From Melampsora larici-populina 98AG31 (lineage: Eukaryota > Basidiomycota > Pucciniomycetes > Pucciniales > Melampsoraceae): DNA of 64,000 bases. The stretch covers positions 917,676 to 981,675 of the forward strand of contig NW_006768792.1 of NCBI RefSeq assembly GCF_000204055.1, given 5' to 3'. Under the pieces are notes generated by a model. That model had not been told where the DNA came from. It worked only from the letters and a program-made list of their open reading frames with translations, and searched no databases. The position numbers and the translations under genes are program-made. Shown piece by piece: positions 42,887 through 57,272 of this stretch. Position 1 is the stretch's first letter. Each line of letters starts with the position of its first letter.

Positions 42887-43564
42887 ATGATGACGAAGCT
42901 GTTCTTGAGTACAATTTTCTGTTCAATACTCGTGTCATATGTGTCCTCCATTTTTACAGCAGAGAGTGAGTCCTAGATACTACTCAGATTTGAACGTTTC
43001 TGAATGTACAGTTGATAAATCAACCTGGGCACGGGGTAGAAATGAAGGCCATGGATGATACCGCTGATTATGTCACGCAGTTTATGAAACACCAATGGAA
43101 TGACCCAGAAGCCAGCTTCAATAGTTGGATGGCCCCTGATGTGATAGTCAAATTCAAAGGAAAAGAGATTGAGAAAAAGTGTATGTTTTTCATGATCAAC
43201 ACACCTGGGACTCCCATCGAAGTCGAGGTTGTCATATTTCAGATCCTGCCCCAGGCTTATCAACTTTCTTTTCAAACCCTAGACTTTCTTGACGATGCAA
43301 AGGCTTTCAGATACGAACACATCGTGAAGGAGCCATTTGAACGTAAGATGCTGCGAGACCTCTGACTTTCCCCGAGGAAATCATGACACTCAGGAACCTT
43401 ATGCTCATCTGGAAAACATAGGTGTAGTCGAGGAGAGCGGGCTCATCCGTCGCTGGAAAAAGGGCAATAAAGTCCTGTCTTTCAAATTTAACGGCGACCA
43501 CATTTCTAACAACATCAAAATTGTCGAGATAGAGATACCAGGAATATACTCAAACACCCCCTAA
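42887..43564 (+). CDS. Small secreted protein A, effector candidate, 140 aa
   Basis: No known domain. Four exons (42887-42965, 43040-43180, 43283-43342, 43422-43564), all introns phase 1, were placed by comparison with paralogue B, which has the same exon order and phases. The first exon is a signal peptide: MMTKLFLSTIF with a hydrophobic core to about residue 22. The mature part is helical and charged (AMDDTADYVTQFMKHQ, FLDDAKAFRYEHIVKE), then a probable beta segment (RRWKKGNKVLSFKFNG). No cysteine is left in the mature protein. Small size, signal peptide and tandem duplication fit a rust secreted effector, but that role is an inference. It is not visible as a single open frame. Confidence 0.7.
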
Positions 43565-44580
43565 GAAGGTTAACAAAGGACTGCAGGCTGACTTCTCATT
43601 GGAAGGATTAGACGGATGAACCTCAAAGACCGATTATTTTAAATAGGTGCTGTGAGGAGGAGCAGCGAGTTAGAAAATTTCGCATTCAAAAAATGAAATT
43701 ATTTTTATGAGAAGTAAAGTATCAAGATTGAATCTAGAATTTTGTTATCCTTCACCTGGAAAGTCATGACTAAAGATGAAGAGGCATTCAAGGTCTTCAT
43801 TGTCACAGTGTTCGTCTCAAAGGTATCAACAGCCTAGACAGCCTTCACTTAGTTCTTATAGATCCATCAAATACCATACTGATATCATGCGGCTTGATGT
43901 TTCATCCCTGAGAATCAGCCTTGCTTCGAGCATGTTCATGTTGCACGGTCTTCTCAGCTTCCAAGCTCTAAAGAGGGATTGATTGTCTCTCAAGTATGAT
44001 AAGGAACCCAGGATGTGATGTCCTGACTCCTACCTACTCTGTGAACAGAGAGAACAACCATAAAATCAAGGGAGCAAATTTTGCAAAACGGAATACTGTC
44101 CACTGCAAAAGTTTAAATGGAAGATAGCCACAAAATTGCCTCCTCTGGTAGGCAGCTTTGAGTGAGATATATCAGAAATGAGTTGTACAAGACCATGTCA
44201 CAGGCTTATATGTCATTGTGGCCTATAAGGCTTTGATCAAAAAAACGCCTGTTGTGAATATTCACCAAAATCCTTTGTTGTCTTGAGCCCATTGTGCTTT
44301 GGAACTACTGTCCCATTAGAACTGAGGTCACCAAAAAATTCTCATCTTGACCATCAGGATACAACACCTCTACTACTAGCAGTCTTTGTCTTATACCAAA
44401 TTGATGATCACACGCTCAAACCTAACCAGCTGAAGTCTCTTTTCGCACTGTACACAGCCAGGATACGCACTCCTCCAATAATGACTCTTACCTCTTGATT
44501 CCCGATATTTACCCGCGAAATGGCCGGCCAGTACGAGCTTGTTTTCAGAATAGTCTTCCAAACTTAAATTCACATCCCGA
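43565..44580. other. Spacer between the duplicated copies
   Basis: No supported gene. A 68-residue frame at 43776-43982 has no recognisable content. Confidence 0.4.
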
Positions 44581-46216
44581 CATTTGTTATCCATTCCACG
44601 CTTTTGTTACAAATTCTGACCTTTGATTGTTATCTTTCCGCAGTGTATATTCCGACGAGTCTTGCCCCTCGATCCTAGCAGCTATCTATACACGCAATTT
44701 GGCCAAATTAGTCTTTCAAACGTTGGTTTCCATCCCGAGACCTTTGCACTATAACAGGGTTCTTGTGCGAATATCTCTCTTTGATTGTTCAACGTTCATT
44801 GGATCTTCTCCAGCGCAGCACTTGACAGGCCTCATCATCTGTGGTCCTGTTTCTCCCTCAATGTTTCCGGCATCTTTTTTTATTGTGTTGACCTTTGTAG
44901 ACATTCCTACACATTATCCACACCTTTCTCCGCTGGTGTTTTGCCGCCCCACACACCATTGACTTTTTATGAATAACCACCTGCGTGCAAAAACCCTGTC
45001 TCAGTTTCTGACCACCTCTATCTTCCCAGCTAAAACATCTGCCGAACTTCTGCGCCTCATTACCACGGACGTCGGCTGCGCCAAACCTCTGCATCTTTGA
45101 CTCTCTTGCGCTGATGCGCTGCCGAATGCTAAAAAATGTGTACAAAGGTTCTATAAGCGATTTGCTCCGATCACCTAAGGCTACACGATTTGGAACCCGA
45201 ATAAAAGAAACAAATATCCATTTCCTAAAGATAAAGCTTGACGCAGCCTTACTACGAGTCATGAATCACGGGGTTATTTATATTGGACCTCCCATCAAAC
45301 AACACTGACAAGGATAATTTGCCACTTGGTGAAGTGGCACATAACTTTGTGGTGGATACTCAACCAGATAATAAGAGCGGGACTTATTTCATCGGACACT
45401 TTCCGCTTTGATTTTTTAATGGTAATATCTTTTTGCAGCAAAAGTCTTTAGGCTTCACACCCATCAATTCCATTCTTGCTTTTCTTTCAAAATGATTGTA
45501 AAGCTGTTCTTGAGTTTGTTTTTCTGTTCATTAATTGTGCCATCTATATCAACCAGCATACAGGTGGTAAGTGGTGCCTCAGAATCAGACCACGGTGAGT
45601 TCTGGAATACGACTTGGATTTGAAATTTTCTCAAGCTGCAGCTGATAAACTAATTTGGTCGTGGGGCAGATATTGACGCGATGCAAACATTTGCTACCAC
45701 ATTTGCAAAGTATATGGCACAAGGAGCGGAAGACCCAGAACTCAAAGCTAGTATCACGAGTAGTCTTCGCAAGGATGTGGAAGTCACACGTCGTGAAGGG
45801 TCAAAGGTTAAAAAGAGCAGTAAGTTTGACATGAACTTGGACCTCCCATTGAAGCCAAGATTATCAAATTGCAGAATGTTCCTCAAACTCATCATCTTTC
45901 TTTTGTGAACACTAGATCTCATCAAAGAAGCGGTGTCACACAAATATGCAGATTTGGTCCAGGCTGAAACACCAGCTTTAAGTAAGACACTTCAATATTT
46001 CTAATAATTCCCGAAGAAAATGAAAACTTGGTAATCAATGATCTGATGCTACCTGATCTCCTTAACATAGTTGTGATTGACACTGATGGGGTCACATTTC
46101 ACTGGAGAGCAGAAGTTGGTCCCTATGAGGGAGAAACACTCTCTTTTAAAGTTGTACAGGTTCATGACTCTGACAACTATATGGTTGGCAAAATAACTCT
46201 TCCAAAGGAGCCATAA
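44581..46216 (+). repeat. Tandem segmental duplication, copy B
   Basis: It is homologous to 41931-43564, with matching order of upstream blocks and of four exons. The spacing between start codons is about 2.6 kb. Confidence 0.75.
45492..46216 (+). CDS. Small secreted protein B, effector candidate, 154 aa
   Basis: This is the paralogue of the gene at 42887. Exons 45492-45594, 45670-45819, 45916-45981, 46071-46216 use the same phase-1 introns with GTGAGT or GTAAG donors. The signal peptide (MIVKLFLSLFFCSLIV) is nearly the same as in A. The mature protein is helical (AMQTFATTFAKYMAQG, LIKEAVSHKYADLVQAE), then VTFHWRAEVG and ETLSFKVVQVHDSDNY; Trp and the LSFK strand align with A, while most other residues differ. 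An alternative first donor (GTAAGT at 45569) would shorten the N-terminus. Function unknown; apoplastic or host-targeted effector is an inference. Confidence 0.7.
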
Positions 46217-46628
46217 AGAAGGGTGTGACCGGATATGTAGATCTCAAGTATGTGCAATAAAGATTGAGAAAAGATGAGGAGTGTTTGCTTCAATGTATCA
46301 AGGAAGATAAAGACTAGACTATACTTTACTCTCCATAATCTATCAATTCAGTTTTTGGTTTTTGAAACTTTTTATTCCTCTCTCTTTAGTCTCCAATTTC
46401 CACACTTGTCTAGGGTTTCAAACGTCAGAAGTTGCCTTTTCTTTTCAACAAGTTCATGAGGTGTGTTGCCTGAGGGCATACAAAAGGTAGAACAATCTCC
46501 TTGCCCTAGATTTTGATGTCCCTGTGAGCTCTGCTTAACACATTTCTTGGTGGCAAACATCACATGTCCTCATGGGGAGTGAAATGCATTTTGTTTTCAT
46601 TGTACAAGTGATTTATGTGCTTCATTTA

Positions 46629-46836
46629 TGGTATACAAATATTGTTCTGGAAATTTCCAAAAGATTTTTCCCAGAACATCAGAAAGGAAAATTATAATGG
46701 TATCTGGAATTCTGGTGTTCTGGAAGGTTGAACACCCCAGCAGTCCAGAATACCAGAATCCTGAGTACATGACTGCAACAAAAATTGGAACCTTGTTCAC
46801 AGAAACATAGTTTTCCAGAACAATATTTGTATACCA
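46629..46836. mobile_element. Tc1/mariner-type MITE, 208 bp
   Basis: The ends are perfect inverted repeats starting TGGTATACAAATATTGTTCT (left) with the complement at 46813-46836, flanked by TA on both sides (46627-46628, 46837-46838), the mariner target. The interior is a second foldback (ggaattctggtgttctgg against ccagaataccagaatcc). No coding capacity. Confidence 0.82.
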
Positions 46837-46839
46837 TAA

Positions 46840-48615
46840 TTGTTGAAAAGTACTTATTACTCAGAGAGTCCTTATCCAATGTATGCCAGGTACCTGTGGA
46901 ACTTCATGTGGGCAGCCCAAGCCATGGTGAGAGGTGGTGTATGGCTAGTTGTACCCAATGATCAACTTATTGTGCAAGACACCAAAGACTGATAAATAGT
47001 TGATCAGTAATTTTACATTTAACCCTCCAAAGTTGTTCAAACTACATGAAGAATTCAAACAGAAAAAAAAAGTAAAAACAAGTGGTTTGATTTGCATAAA
47101 AAGAAGGAATTTTGAGAAGATCTTGATGGGGGTATTCAAAAAGAAGTCAAGAATTTAAGTTTTTAGATTCATTTCTCATTCATTAGTCTTTAGTGTCTTG
47201 TACACGTCCCCGCACCTAGGATTTGTAATCACTGGGGTTGGGACAGAACCTGGCATTGCCTCTGGAGAACTGGAATCATTACATACACCACTTGGACTTG
47301 GAGGGGATTGTGCTATAGGTGCATGGCAAACACTGTGAATCTGATGGATCTTTTTATCAAGAACACATGCTGAAAGATCACAAAATTGGAAAGTCTGTAG
47401 GGGTTGATTCATGTAATTGGTAGTATATGAAGACACATATGGGATCCAATCTTGGATCCTGTTAAAGACTGAACATAGTGTAAAGAACCTTGACTTTCTA
47501 TGGCTACATTGAAGCTATTTTGCGTCTCTAAGGTATGGTTTTATTTTTCCATGCAGCTGAAGCAGAACACATATCTTGAAAATTGAAGTAGAGAACAGAT
47601 TCTTTGTCTTTTGATCTCAAAACAGATTCCTAGTGATTATCAAGACTCTTATCATTCAGCAGGACTGGCCACCAACAAAAGGTAACACAAAATATTTACT
47701 TGTCTTTAATGATCACTGTAATACTTAACTGTGTGAACAAGGCTTGAGAACCAGAGAAGACCCTGACTTTCCCCTATGGATGTGTCTGATCTGATCTGGT
47801 CATTGGTTTTGAGCTCTGAACTACACATCACCCACTTCTTCACACTGCGCACATCAAGAATGTTTCTACTCTGAAAAATGATTTACATTGATGTCAAAAA
47901 TGATTAAAAATGCTGTGTTGATGCACATGCAGAATATATGCAGAGTTGAGCCATTTTCAATCATCTTTCCTTCAGGTCAGTCATTTTTCACTCTGGAAAA
48001 ATACTTCATACACCTGGCGTCAATCTCCTGAGCACTAGAAAAGATGCACATGTGGTGGGGCTATCTAATGAGCTTGGTTGTAGCTACGCTGTGTGGCTCA
48101 CTGCTGCACAACACCCAAAGGTGATTTTTTTTTCTTGACCGGAGTCCAAAACCACTCATTGGATTTTGGCAGTTACATTAGGATATCTCACAAACAAGTG
48201 GTGCTACAGGGCTGAAAGTGCAGCCATCATAAAACCACAGTGTAGCGCGTCCATGACCCATAAACATCCAAAAAAAACATTGAATTTCAGATCAGATGCA
48301 TCCATAGGATAAAGCCAGGGTCCTAAACCAGAGTCTTTAAAGCTTGGAGTTGAACATGAGTGGAGATACCAAATTTAGCTATGATGTGACCAATTTGTAC
48401 ATCAATTGAGTTCATGAAATCAATAGAAATCAGTTTAGGGATCTAGCCTAGAAATAGGGTAATTGAAGAAACCAAAATTTTAAGTATTTTCTTGAGTTAT
48501 GAACTTTAAGATTAGCAGGAAATTGAAATGAAGATGATGAATTTATGCAATTTGAAGATCGATGAGAGTCAGAGTCCAAACTGAGACAGAGGAGTTCCTG
48601 ATTTGATTTGATTTG
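46840..48615. other. Intergenic DNA, no gene seen
   Basis: No supported gene. The CBK1 promoter and leader are at the right end. Confidence 0.4.
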
Positions 48616-50880
<2,265 letters not shown>

Positions 50881-51688
50881 TGGTTTATTAAACAAACCAA
50901 TGAATGAATCAATGAATAAAGAGTATCTTCTCTTTCCTTTTTGTATATTGGACTTTTTCTTTGTTTGCATTTTGGTGAGAAATTAAAGAAGGATGGGAGG
51001 TTTAGAAGAGGGGAGGTTTTTTTTTGATAGAATGAATGGGAATCAATCCTCAGGGGGGGTTAGATTGTGTTTTCTTCTTCTTTATCTTCATCTTTCAAAA
51101 AATTCTCAGTTTTTACTCTCATTTGCTTTTGTTTACTTTTTCACTTTTTTGAAAAAAAATTGTTTGAGGTTTATGATTTTCTTTAAATTGAGTGAAAATT
51201 TGATTATGTTTTTGGTGTTTTTGAAAATCAAGAGTCTTGATTGTCTTGATGATAGGACTGGGTCAATGGAATGTGTGAGCAGTCTGGGTGTGGGGTGGCG
51301 CTGAGGGATGTTATTTTGTTCTTTTCTTTGTGTCAATAAGCAGGGTTATTGAGCAAGGTATCAGTGTTAAACAAGTGATGAATAAATTGTTACAGGTTGA
51401 TTACATATGTTTTACAGATATGATGCAGCACTTGACAATAGGAAGCAAAGAAAGGAATACAGTCAAACCTGTGCAATTGCATATTCAGTCATTTTACATA
51501 GGTCAGGGCTTGCCAAGATTTAGGTTTATTGCATAATTATGGCAAAAATGATAATGCATAGGTTAAATTTTGAAAACCAGATCTCTGTAGCCAATAAGCA
51601 CAGATTTCCAGAATGGACAAGACTGGCTTGTTTTTGTCTCTTCCTTTGATCACATGTCTTCTCACACTCCTTCTGGGTCTGACACAGG
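50881..51688. other. CBK1 3' region, no gene seen
   Basis: AT-rich 3' DNA of CBK1, then unassigned sequence leading into the transposase relic, whose N-terminal part may be here but is unreadable. Confidence 0.4.
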
Positions 51689-52687
51689 ATGCCATCAGAC
51701 CAAGGCTTAGCAAGTGTCAGCACTCCTGGTGCAAAAGGCTCAAAAGCCAGGATCACTGTTGTGTGCGTCTGTAATGCTGATGGATCCAACAAGTGACATC
51801 TTACCTTTATTGGTTGATGGAAATCACCTTGATGCTTCAACAAAAAGACCCCAGCCAGTCTGGGAATTGACTATTATTTCAATGTAACATCATGGATGAT
51901 TTCTTTTATTTTTGAGATGTGGATTTGTGCCTGGGACCAACATCTCCAAGCTGACAAGACTTGCTTTTACTTGATAACTTTGCTGGTCATAAGATTGAAC
52001 AGAATCAACTCACCAATATCTGACTTGTGTTTTTTTCACACAACCTTACAGCCCATGTTTGGCTACTCAATACTGGTATCATCAAAGCCTTCAAGGCTCA
52101 CTACCGTAAACAATTCCTTGTCTGTGCATTTTGATGTTTAAACAACACTGTTGAAAACACCAAAGTGTATGATATTGATATCCTCACTGCCACTCAGCTT
52201 GCTGAACATGCGTGGCACTCAGTGACTTCTGATACAATCCAAAACTGCTGGCGTCACAGTGGTATCATTAAGTTTGAGGATGAGATCAAGTCAGAATAGT
52301 TTGGAGTCTCTCTGTCACATGTATGAATATCTACTGATCAACAACTCTTCCCTGAATCATAGGATTTTGAACATCAATTAAGCACCAACTCAGATTGAGA
52401 TGGAATTCAAGGAAACTCTACAAGAACTTCAAGATGTAAGTCTACTCTCTTCAATGAATCAAATGTCAATTGTGGAGCTATTGAATGCAGCAGAAAAAAC
52501 CCCCACGTTCCATGAAAACTCAACTGCTGAGGATTTATTTGATCAAGTCAACACACCTCAAGAGGAAGCTGAACCTGAACTTGATTCCAGACCCATCCCT
52601 ACAGATGCTGAAACCTTAGCAGCTTTGTCTCTTGTCATCAATCACATGGAAGGTACTGAACTAGCTGAAGGTCTCAACTTGAATTAA
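51689..52687 (+). pseudogene. pogo/Tigger-like transposase relic
   Basis: It is a broken DDE transposase of the pogo/CENP-B kind. Readable pieces in order, across stops and shifts: KARITVVCVCNADGSNK (the strand after the first catalytic Asp region), GIIKAFKAHYRKQFLVCAF, DILTATQLAEHAWHSVTSDT followed by IQNCWRHSGII, the family's hallmark C-terminal block, then an open tail of 95 residues (52400-52687) that is acidic and helical. At least four stops fall between them, for example in the stretch 51800-51850 and after VCAF. The N-terminal helix-turn-helix was not found. No terminal repeats were identified. Confidence 0.75.
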
Positions 52688-52967
52688 CCTTTACAGAAAT
52701 ATATAGAGATGTTCAAGTCCAAGATCACATTCAGCAAAAAAGCAAGCCTGTATTACTGATTTCTTCAAATGACCTTGAAATGTCTTTGATATCAATGTAA
52801 GATATATGAGTTATACACTACAAACATGAAGATACAATGCCCACTCCGCTGTTTGAGCCACATCATAATCATAATACATGATCCCTGAACAACACCAAAG
52901 CCCTGAGCTCAGGCCCCTAACACTCCCAGCAAAAGCTATATTTCCCAAGGAAAATATAACCCTACCC

Positions 52968-52997
52968 GCAAAATTGCATATATTTATGCAATTTTGC
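52968..52997. repeat. Perfect 13-bp-arm hairpin
   Basis: gcaaaattgcata at 52968-52980 and its exact complement at 52985-52997 are separated by four bases. It is in a short AT-rich segment with further gcaaaattgca-like pieces. Confidence 0.8.
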
Positions 52998-53123
52998 CTT
53001 TTTGCATACAATTGTGCATTATGGTGTATTATGCCATTTTGTGTAACCTGTGAAATTGCATAGCCCAGGATGTCCACCCAAATTATGAAATTGACACCTG
53101 TACAGTTATGTTTGTACCCTGTA

Positions 53124-53159
53124 CCATTGGGCCATACAGACGTCTGTATGACCCAATGG
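53124..53159. repeat. 36-bp palindrome centred on GACGTC
   Basis: The 18-base arms meet without a loop (…CAGAC|GTCTG…) and differ at one position. It lies between the pogo relic and the FAR1-like relic, and may be a terminal repeat remnant or a binding site. Confidence 0.75.
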
Positions 53160-53675
53160 GGTTCGACCTCCCCTGCCAAGATTATGCATCATCTTAAGAA
53201 GGATCCTGGTGACCTCCAAATTTGGCTCAGTCCCATTTTCCCTTAAGGAGATCCACACCAGCCTCGAGTGCCCACACAGCACACAACACCACCCTACAAG
53301 TAGTCCACCACTGTATACATTTCCCACCACCCCATCCAATACCAAACTCGATCTGAAATCTGTATACCAAGACAACCTCAAAACATACCACCATTGTAAA
53401 ATCACCCACCACCTCATACACAAACCCACCACCTTATCATTAATATCACACCTCACGAATACCTTTTGATGCTACACACATCCATCCTCACCACGCCAGT
53501 CAAAACCTACCCTAACTCCCAAATTTCAAACTCGGTACACCAGACAACCCCAGTTGCACCTTACACACAAATACCCCCACCCGCACATGTTACACCCCAA
53601 CCCTACCACTGTTAAACAATAGACCCCAGCTTGATCAACGGACCAAAGACCCACTTCGCTAAGTTAACCTTCAAC
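53160..53675. other. C-rich non-coding stretch
   Basis: The top strand is unusually CA-rich and G-poor (cacc/ccac tracts from 53220 to 53640). It directly precedes the relic gene and could be its leader. No gene is seen. Confidence 0.4.
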
Positions 53676-54874
53676 ATGACCACAACCAACAATAATACCC
53701 TCCTTCAACCTCCGCCACATGACCTTACCGCACCATCTTTAACAGCAATGCAAACAATACTCAAAGAGCATGCTGTCACCAATGGATACAAACTTGTCAT
53801 ATGATCTTCCGAAAAAGACAAACAAAACTTAGAAACCATCAGCGTCTGATATGAATGTCAACAATCAGGAAATAAACCAACCAACACTTCCTCCTCCTGC
53901 AAAACCGACTGTCCATTTGCCTTCACTATATCTAAGGTCCTTGCTCCCAATGTTCCAAGTTATCTTCAAGCTTTAGTAAAAAATGAGGATACCTCCAAAT
54001 CACTACCTCCGGTTGGGTGCTGGATCATCAAGATCAAAAATCCCACTCACAACCATGAACCAATTGGATCTTTGGTACAATTCTAACAATCTTTCGAATT
54101 CTATGTCCTACGGTGTATTAAATCAAAATCTCCTAATGTTGTAGCCAACAACCGATTCACGTGTCGACACGTTGACAGTCATCAAGCAGCGATCAGCTGT
54201 GGTGAGTCCAATCTCTTAACAAACCTTTTTACTTCTATTGACATATCAAACCCACACTATTGCTCTAGATATCACAACAGTTATCTCGGCTTCCAGAAGC
54301 TCTTCGGTCCGTTGCCCTCGCTGAGATTGAAGCGGTCATTGCTAAATATTGAACCCCCAACTCACCCATTCCAACCTCAACGACCAATCACTTCCCACCC
54401 AACGTCGTCATAGGATCCTCGCACCTCACTTCACCAGGTGAAGAACACACTAACCCACCGTTACCCCAACCTCAACTGCGAGCTTCAAACATTGTACCTT
54501 TGTCACATTCTACTTTTCCTCACTCTCAAGCAGTTTGGTCTCCAGATCCCGATCAATCCATTACCACATCGACATCATACCCTGTTCTAAACACCCACAC
54601 TCAGCAGACAGACAAAGAGGTACATTTGATTGTTAAGAAGAAACGCAAAAGAGTTAAGAAAGAACCTCCACTACCCTCACCCCCAACACAGGCCCCGGAT
54701 CTTTTTTATAATTCAGAACCCGTGCCTTTGCCCGAATCCCATCCGGTGCATCAATCACAAGACATTCAAGACACCCTCAAAACTTCAGTAGGCCATGACC
54801 CTTTGGTAGACTACGAGTTGGAGCCTGCTCCAGACAGCGACTGTTTGGTAAGTGAAATGTCCAAAATTTCATGA
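53676..54874 (+). pseudogene. FAR1/WRKY-GCM1-type zinc domain relic
   Basis: From ATG 53676 one frame reads a FAR1-like N-terminal domain: LKEHAVTNGYKLVI, then YECQQSG, a CKTDCPFAF cysteine pair, and GCWIIKIKNPTHNHEP with the His-x-His ligands. This kind of domain is found in MULE transposases and in proteins derived from them. Stops interrupt it at 53802-53804 (TGA), 53847-53849 (TGA) and 54084-54086 (TAA; possibly a real exon end). A second open block (54500-54874) has a basic stretch KKKRKRVKKE and Pro-rich parts and may be its downstream exon. No transposase core is seen, so it is either a decayed transposon or a decayed domesticated gene. Confidence 0.55.
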
Positions 54875-55770
54875 AGGATTGGTCCTTACTGACCAACACA
54901 TCAAATATGTATACCAGCCTTCACCTACACTTTTCCCCACCACCCACACTGCGAGCACAGTAGTTGAGGTTAGTTGTTTGTTCGGTCATCACGCCAAGTA
55001 TCCAACACCAACCACTCGTTTTCTCTTTAGCCTTTAACAACCAATATTTACCTCAGCAACACAGATCAGCTATCGACTATTGGTGAGGCTGACAAAGGTG
55101 ATGGCAGCTTCTTGCTGGAATCATTGCTACCACCTCCCTTGGCCCATCACCGGGATGAAAACACCCCAATTTCTCCAATCCAAGTCTCCTCAAAGGTAAG
55201 TTGGACTTTACAACAAACATGTTGATATTTCACTGTTAAACCGACAAACGCAAACTCTCCCACCCAAGAAGGCCAAGGTTGCAATTCAAGTTCAAGGAGA
55301 GGCCCATCTTCAAAGGTCCGCTAGGCACAATAAGACAGAAGTTGCGACAGATGCAACTTCTGTATGTGTACCTTGGAGGTCCGCCCAAACATGTGTTACC
55401 AAAAATGTGTGTACGTCATATTGGAATCATCACACCTTGCATTTTTTCTTGACGGTTGGGTTGATCCAATACAACCTTTTTACAGGACTCCCGTCTACCG
55501 CATTGGCTTTGTAACCATGTTTCCATTCTCTAGAGGGGTGTTACGAGTCCAGTGCACCTAGGTGACCTAGACTAGTTACATGTGATATGAACTCTGTGTC
55601 TGCAACACAGGACTGTCCTACCACGTACCTAGGTTGCTGCCCTACAGAGAGGTGCCAGCATCCTACATGTTGTGGCTTGAGGGTGGGCCCAAAGGTAGGG
55701 AAATCCGTGGGGTCGGTACCATCCAACCCCTTTTCTCTACCTTCAGGACGAGGACAGCGCCTGAGGAGCC
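54875..55770. other. Non-coding DNA between relic and Y2
   Basis: No supported gene. The right end (from about 55540) is more GC-rich and probably belongs to the 3' end of Y2; its edge could not be fixed. Confidence 0.35.
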
Positions 55771-55825
55771 ATAGACTTCTCAACCCCATCACTCACGGTG
55801 GGTAGAGCCGTGAGCCTGGGAAGTC
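55771..55825. repeat. Conserved 3' hairpin of Y2
   Basis: cactcacgg and ccgtgag face each other; read on the minus strand the segment GGCTCACGGCTCT, CCGTGAGT, GGGTTGAGAAG matches the one after the Y1 recombinase (12573-12617). Confidence 0.7.
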
Positions 55826-56138
55826 GAAACCCCCAAACCCTCTCCTCGCAGGAGTGTCTAGAATTGCTCTGCCTAATCCCCCCTTGATACCTAATGTATC
55901 TTCCATCACCCAAACAACAGCAGTTGTTAAACTATGCTTTCCAACTGTGCTCATATACAAGGCTAGCTCTCAGGAGTGACCCATTTGGTCACTCGAATTA
56001 GGAAACTCTCGGGACCGCTCCTATGTTGGTCTCCTCAGTTCAATCTGAAATTTAGAGTTTTAGTTCAAGACGCCAATCACCTGTATCCATACTCCTAAAG
56101 CCTCATCATCACCACTGTACATACAATAAGTAATGATT

Positions 56139-57272
56139 TCAATTGAACTTCAGCTCATTCAGTAACTTCACCATCTGTTTCAATTCACTTTTGTCAAACT
56201 TTCTTAAATAGATCTTAAATGCATCGGATGACCATCTTCCCAGCTCCTTCACTTCCTCTCTGGACGCTCCCAGATTCCATCTAAGTGAAGCACCGCCTAT
56301 TCTGAATGAGTGGCCGTATAGCAGCTTCTTTCTAGGTGATTGAGTTGAGTTCCATATCTTTCTATAGTTCTCTATCAACACAGCTTTCCTATATACTAAA
56401 CCAGTTTCATTTCCTCGATTGATCGCAAAGACATGGTCATCTTGCTTTCTAGGTCTGACATTGTAGAGAAACCAAAGGGCGCTAACCAGATCCAGGCATG
56501 ATTTCTGATCCTGTAGGTGAATGTATTGAGTCTCACCCGGTTCAGCAGTCTTGGCATAATGAATTGTGATCTTCGCATAGGAATCCTTCGGACCCCACTC
56601 CACATCCTCCCAGGTTGGCTGAACCTTCTTTGGATCATCACACACCAGCTCTCCTAAACAAGCTACTCCCCAGAAGGCAACAAGAGCTATTGTAGTTGCT
56701 ACAATCGACCGTTCATCTGTCATCACCGTGTTTTCTGCTAGCGTCACCAGATCTGATATCAACACCGGAGGTCGCTTCTTTTCAATCTCTTTATACCGTT
56801 CTTCGACCATCCTTGAGGCTTTTATCAGTTTATTTACAGCAAGATCCAAGTCATGTGGGAATTCACGGTTATGAAAAATGTGCCATGCTTGTAGTCTGGA
56901 TAGGTAAGCTTTTATTGTCAACAACTTCAGCAATTCATCATCCTTTGCCAACCCTTCTCCTTTCTTCGACATCCAAACTACAAACAGCATTACCAAGTCC
57001 CTCGAGATTGGGAGTAAGTCTTTCCTGTCTACCCTCTTCACCACTGCGAATCTAAACAGTTTCACAATTGCTGAGTTATAATGCTTTAATGTCCCATCTC
57101 TCCACGCTCCCCTCAAGTAATGTTTTTGTACCTCATCCACCCCAGTGCTATCTACTCCCAGTGTGTCACCTTTAAAACAGCCGAATGATTTTGTGACTTT
57201 CCTTAGTACTGCATCCGAATTCTTTACCAGCTCAATGTCGGTGTTATCATTCGGGCTCTTCTTCCTAGGCAT
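56139..57272 (-). pseudogene. Y2 tyrosine recombinase, catalytic Arg lost
   Basis: It is an open frame of 377 residues with ATG, overlapping the RNase H end by 8 bases as in Y1. It aligns with the Y1 recombinase along the whole length (GTLKHYNSAIVKLFRFAVVK, YGHSFRIGGASLRWNLGAS, LGRWSSDAFKIYLRKF). The box I region reads GVACLGELV where Y1 has GTARLGELV: the first catalytic Arg is Cys (TGT), which fits CGT-to-TGT in a TCG context. HxxR, Trp and Tyr remain. A recombinase without this Arg is expected to be inactive. Confidence 0.85.

Larger units (their letters stand above)
41931..43564 (+). repeat. Tandem segmental duplication, copy A
   Basis: By eye it aligns in blocks with 44581-46216: shared upstream text such as agcagctatctac-acgcg and ccagcgcag-acttgac, then the secreted-protein gene with matching introns. 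Upstream stretches and the signal-peptide exon are more alike than the later exons. Confidence 0.75.

Noticed and set aside
43776..43982. Open frame between the two secreted-protein genes as a third paralogue
   Set aside because: No signal peptide and no alignment with either copy.
53676..53804. TCG-context mutation as source of the FAR1-relic stops
   Set aside because: The inferred ancestral codons give ACG and CCG contexts, so they do not support the TCG bias.
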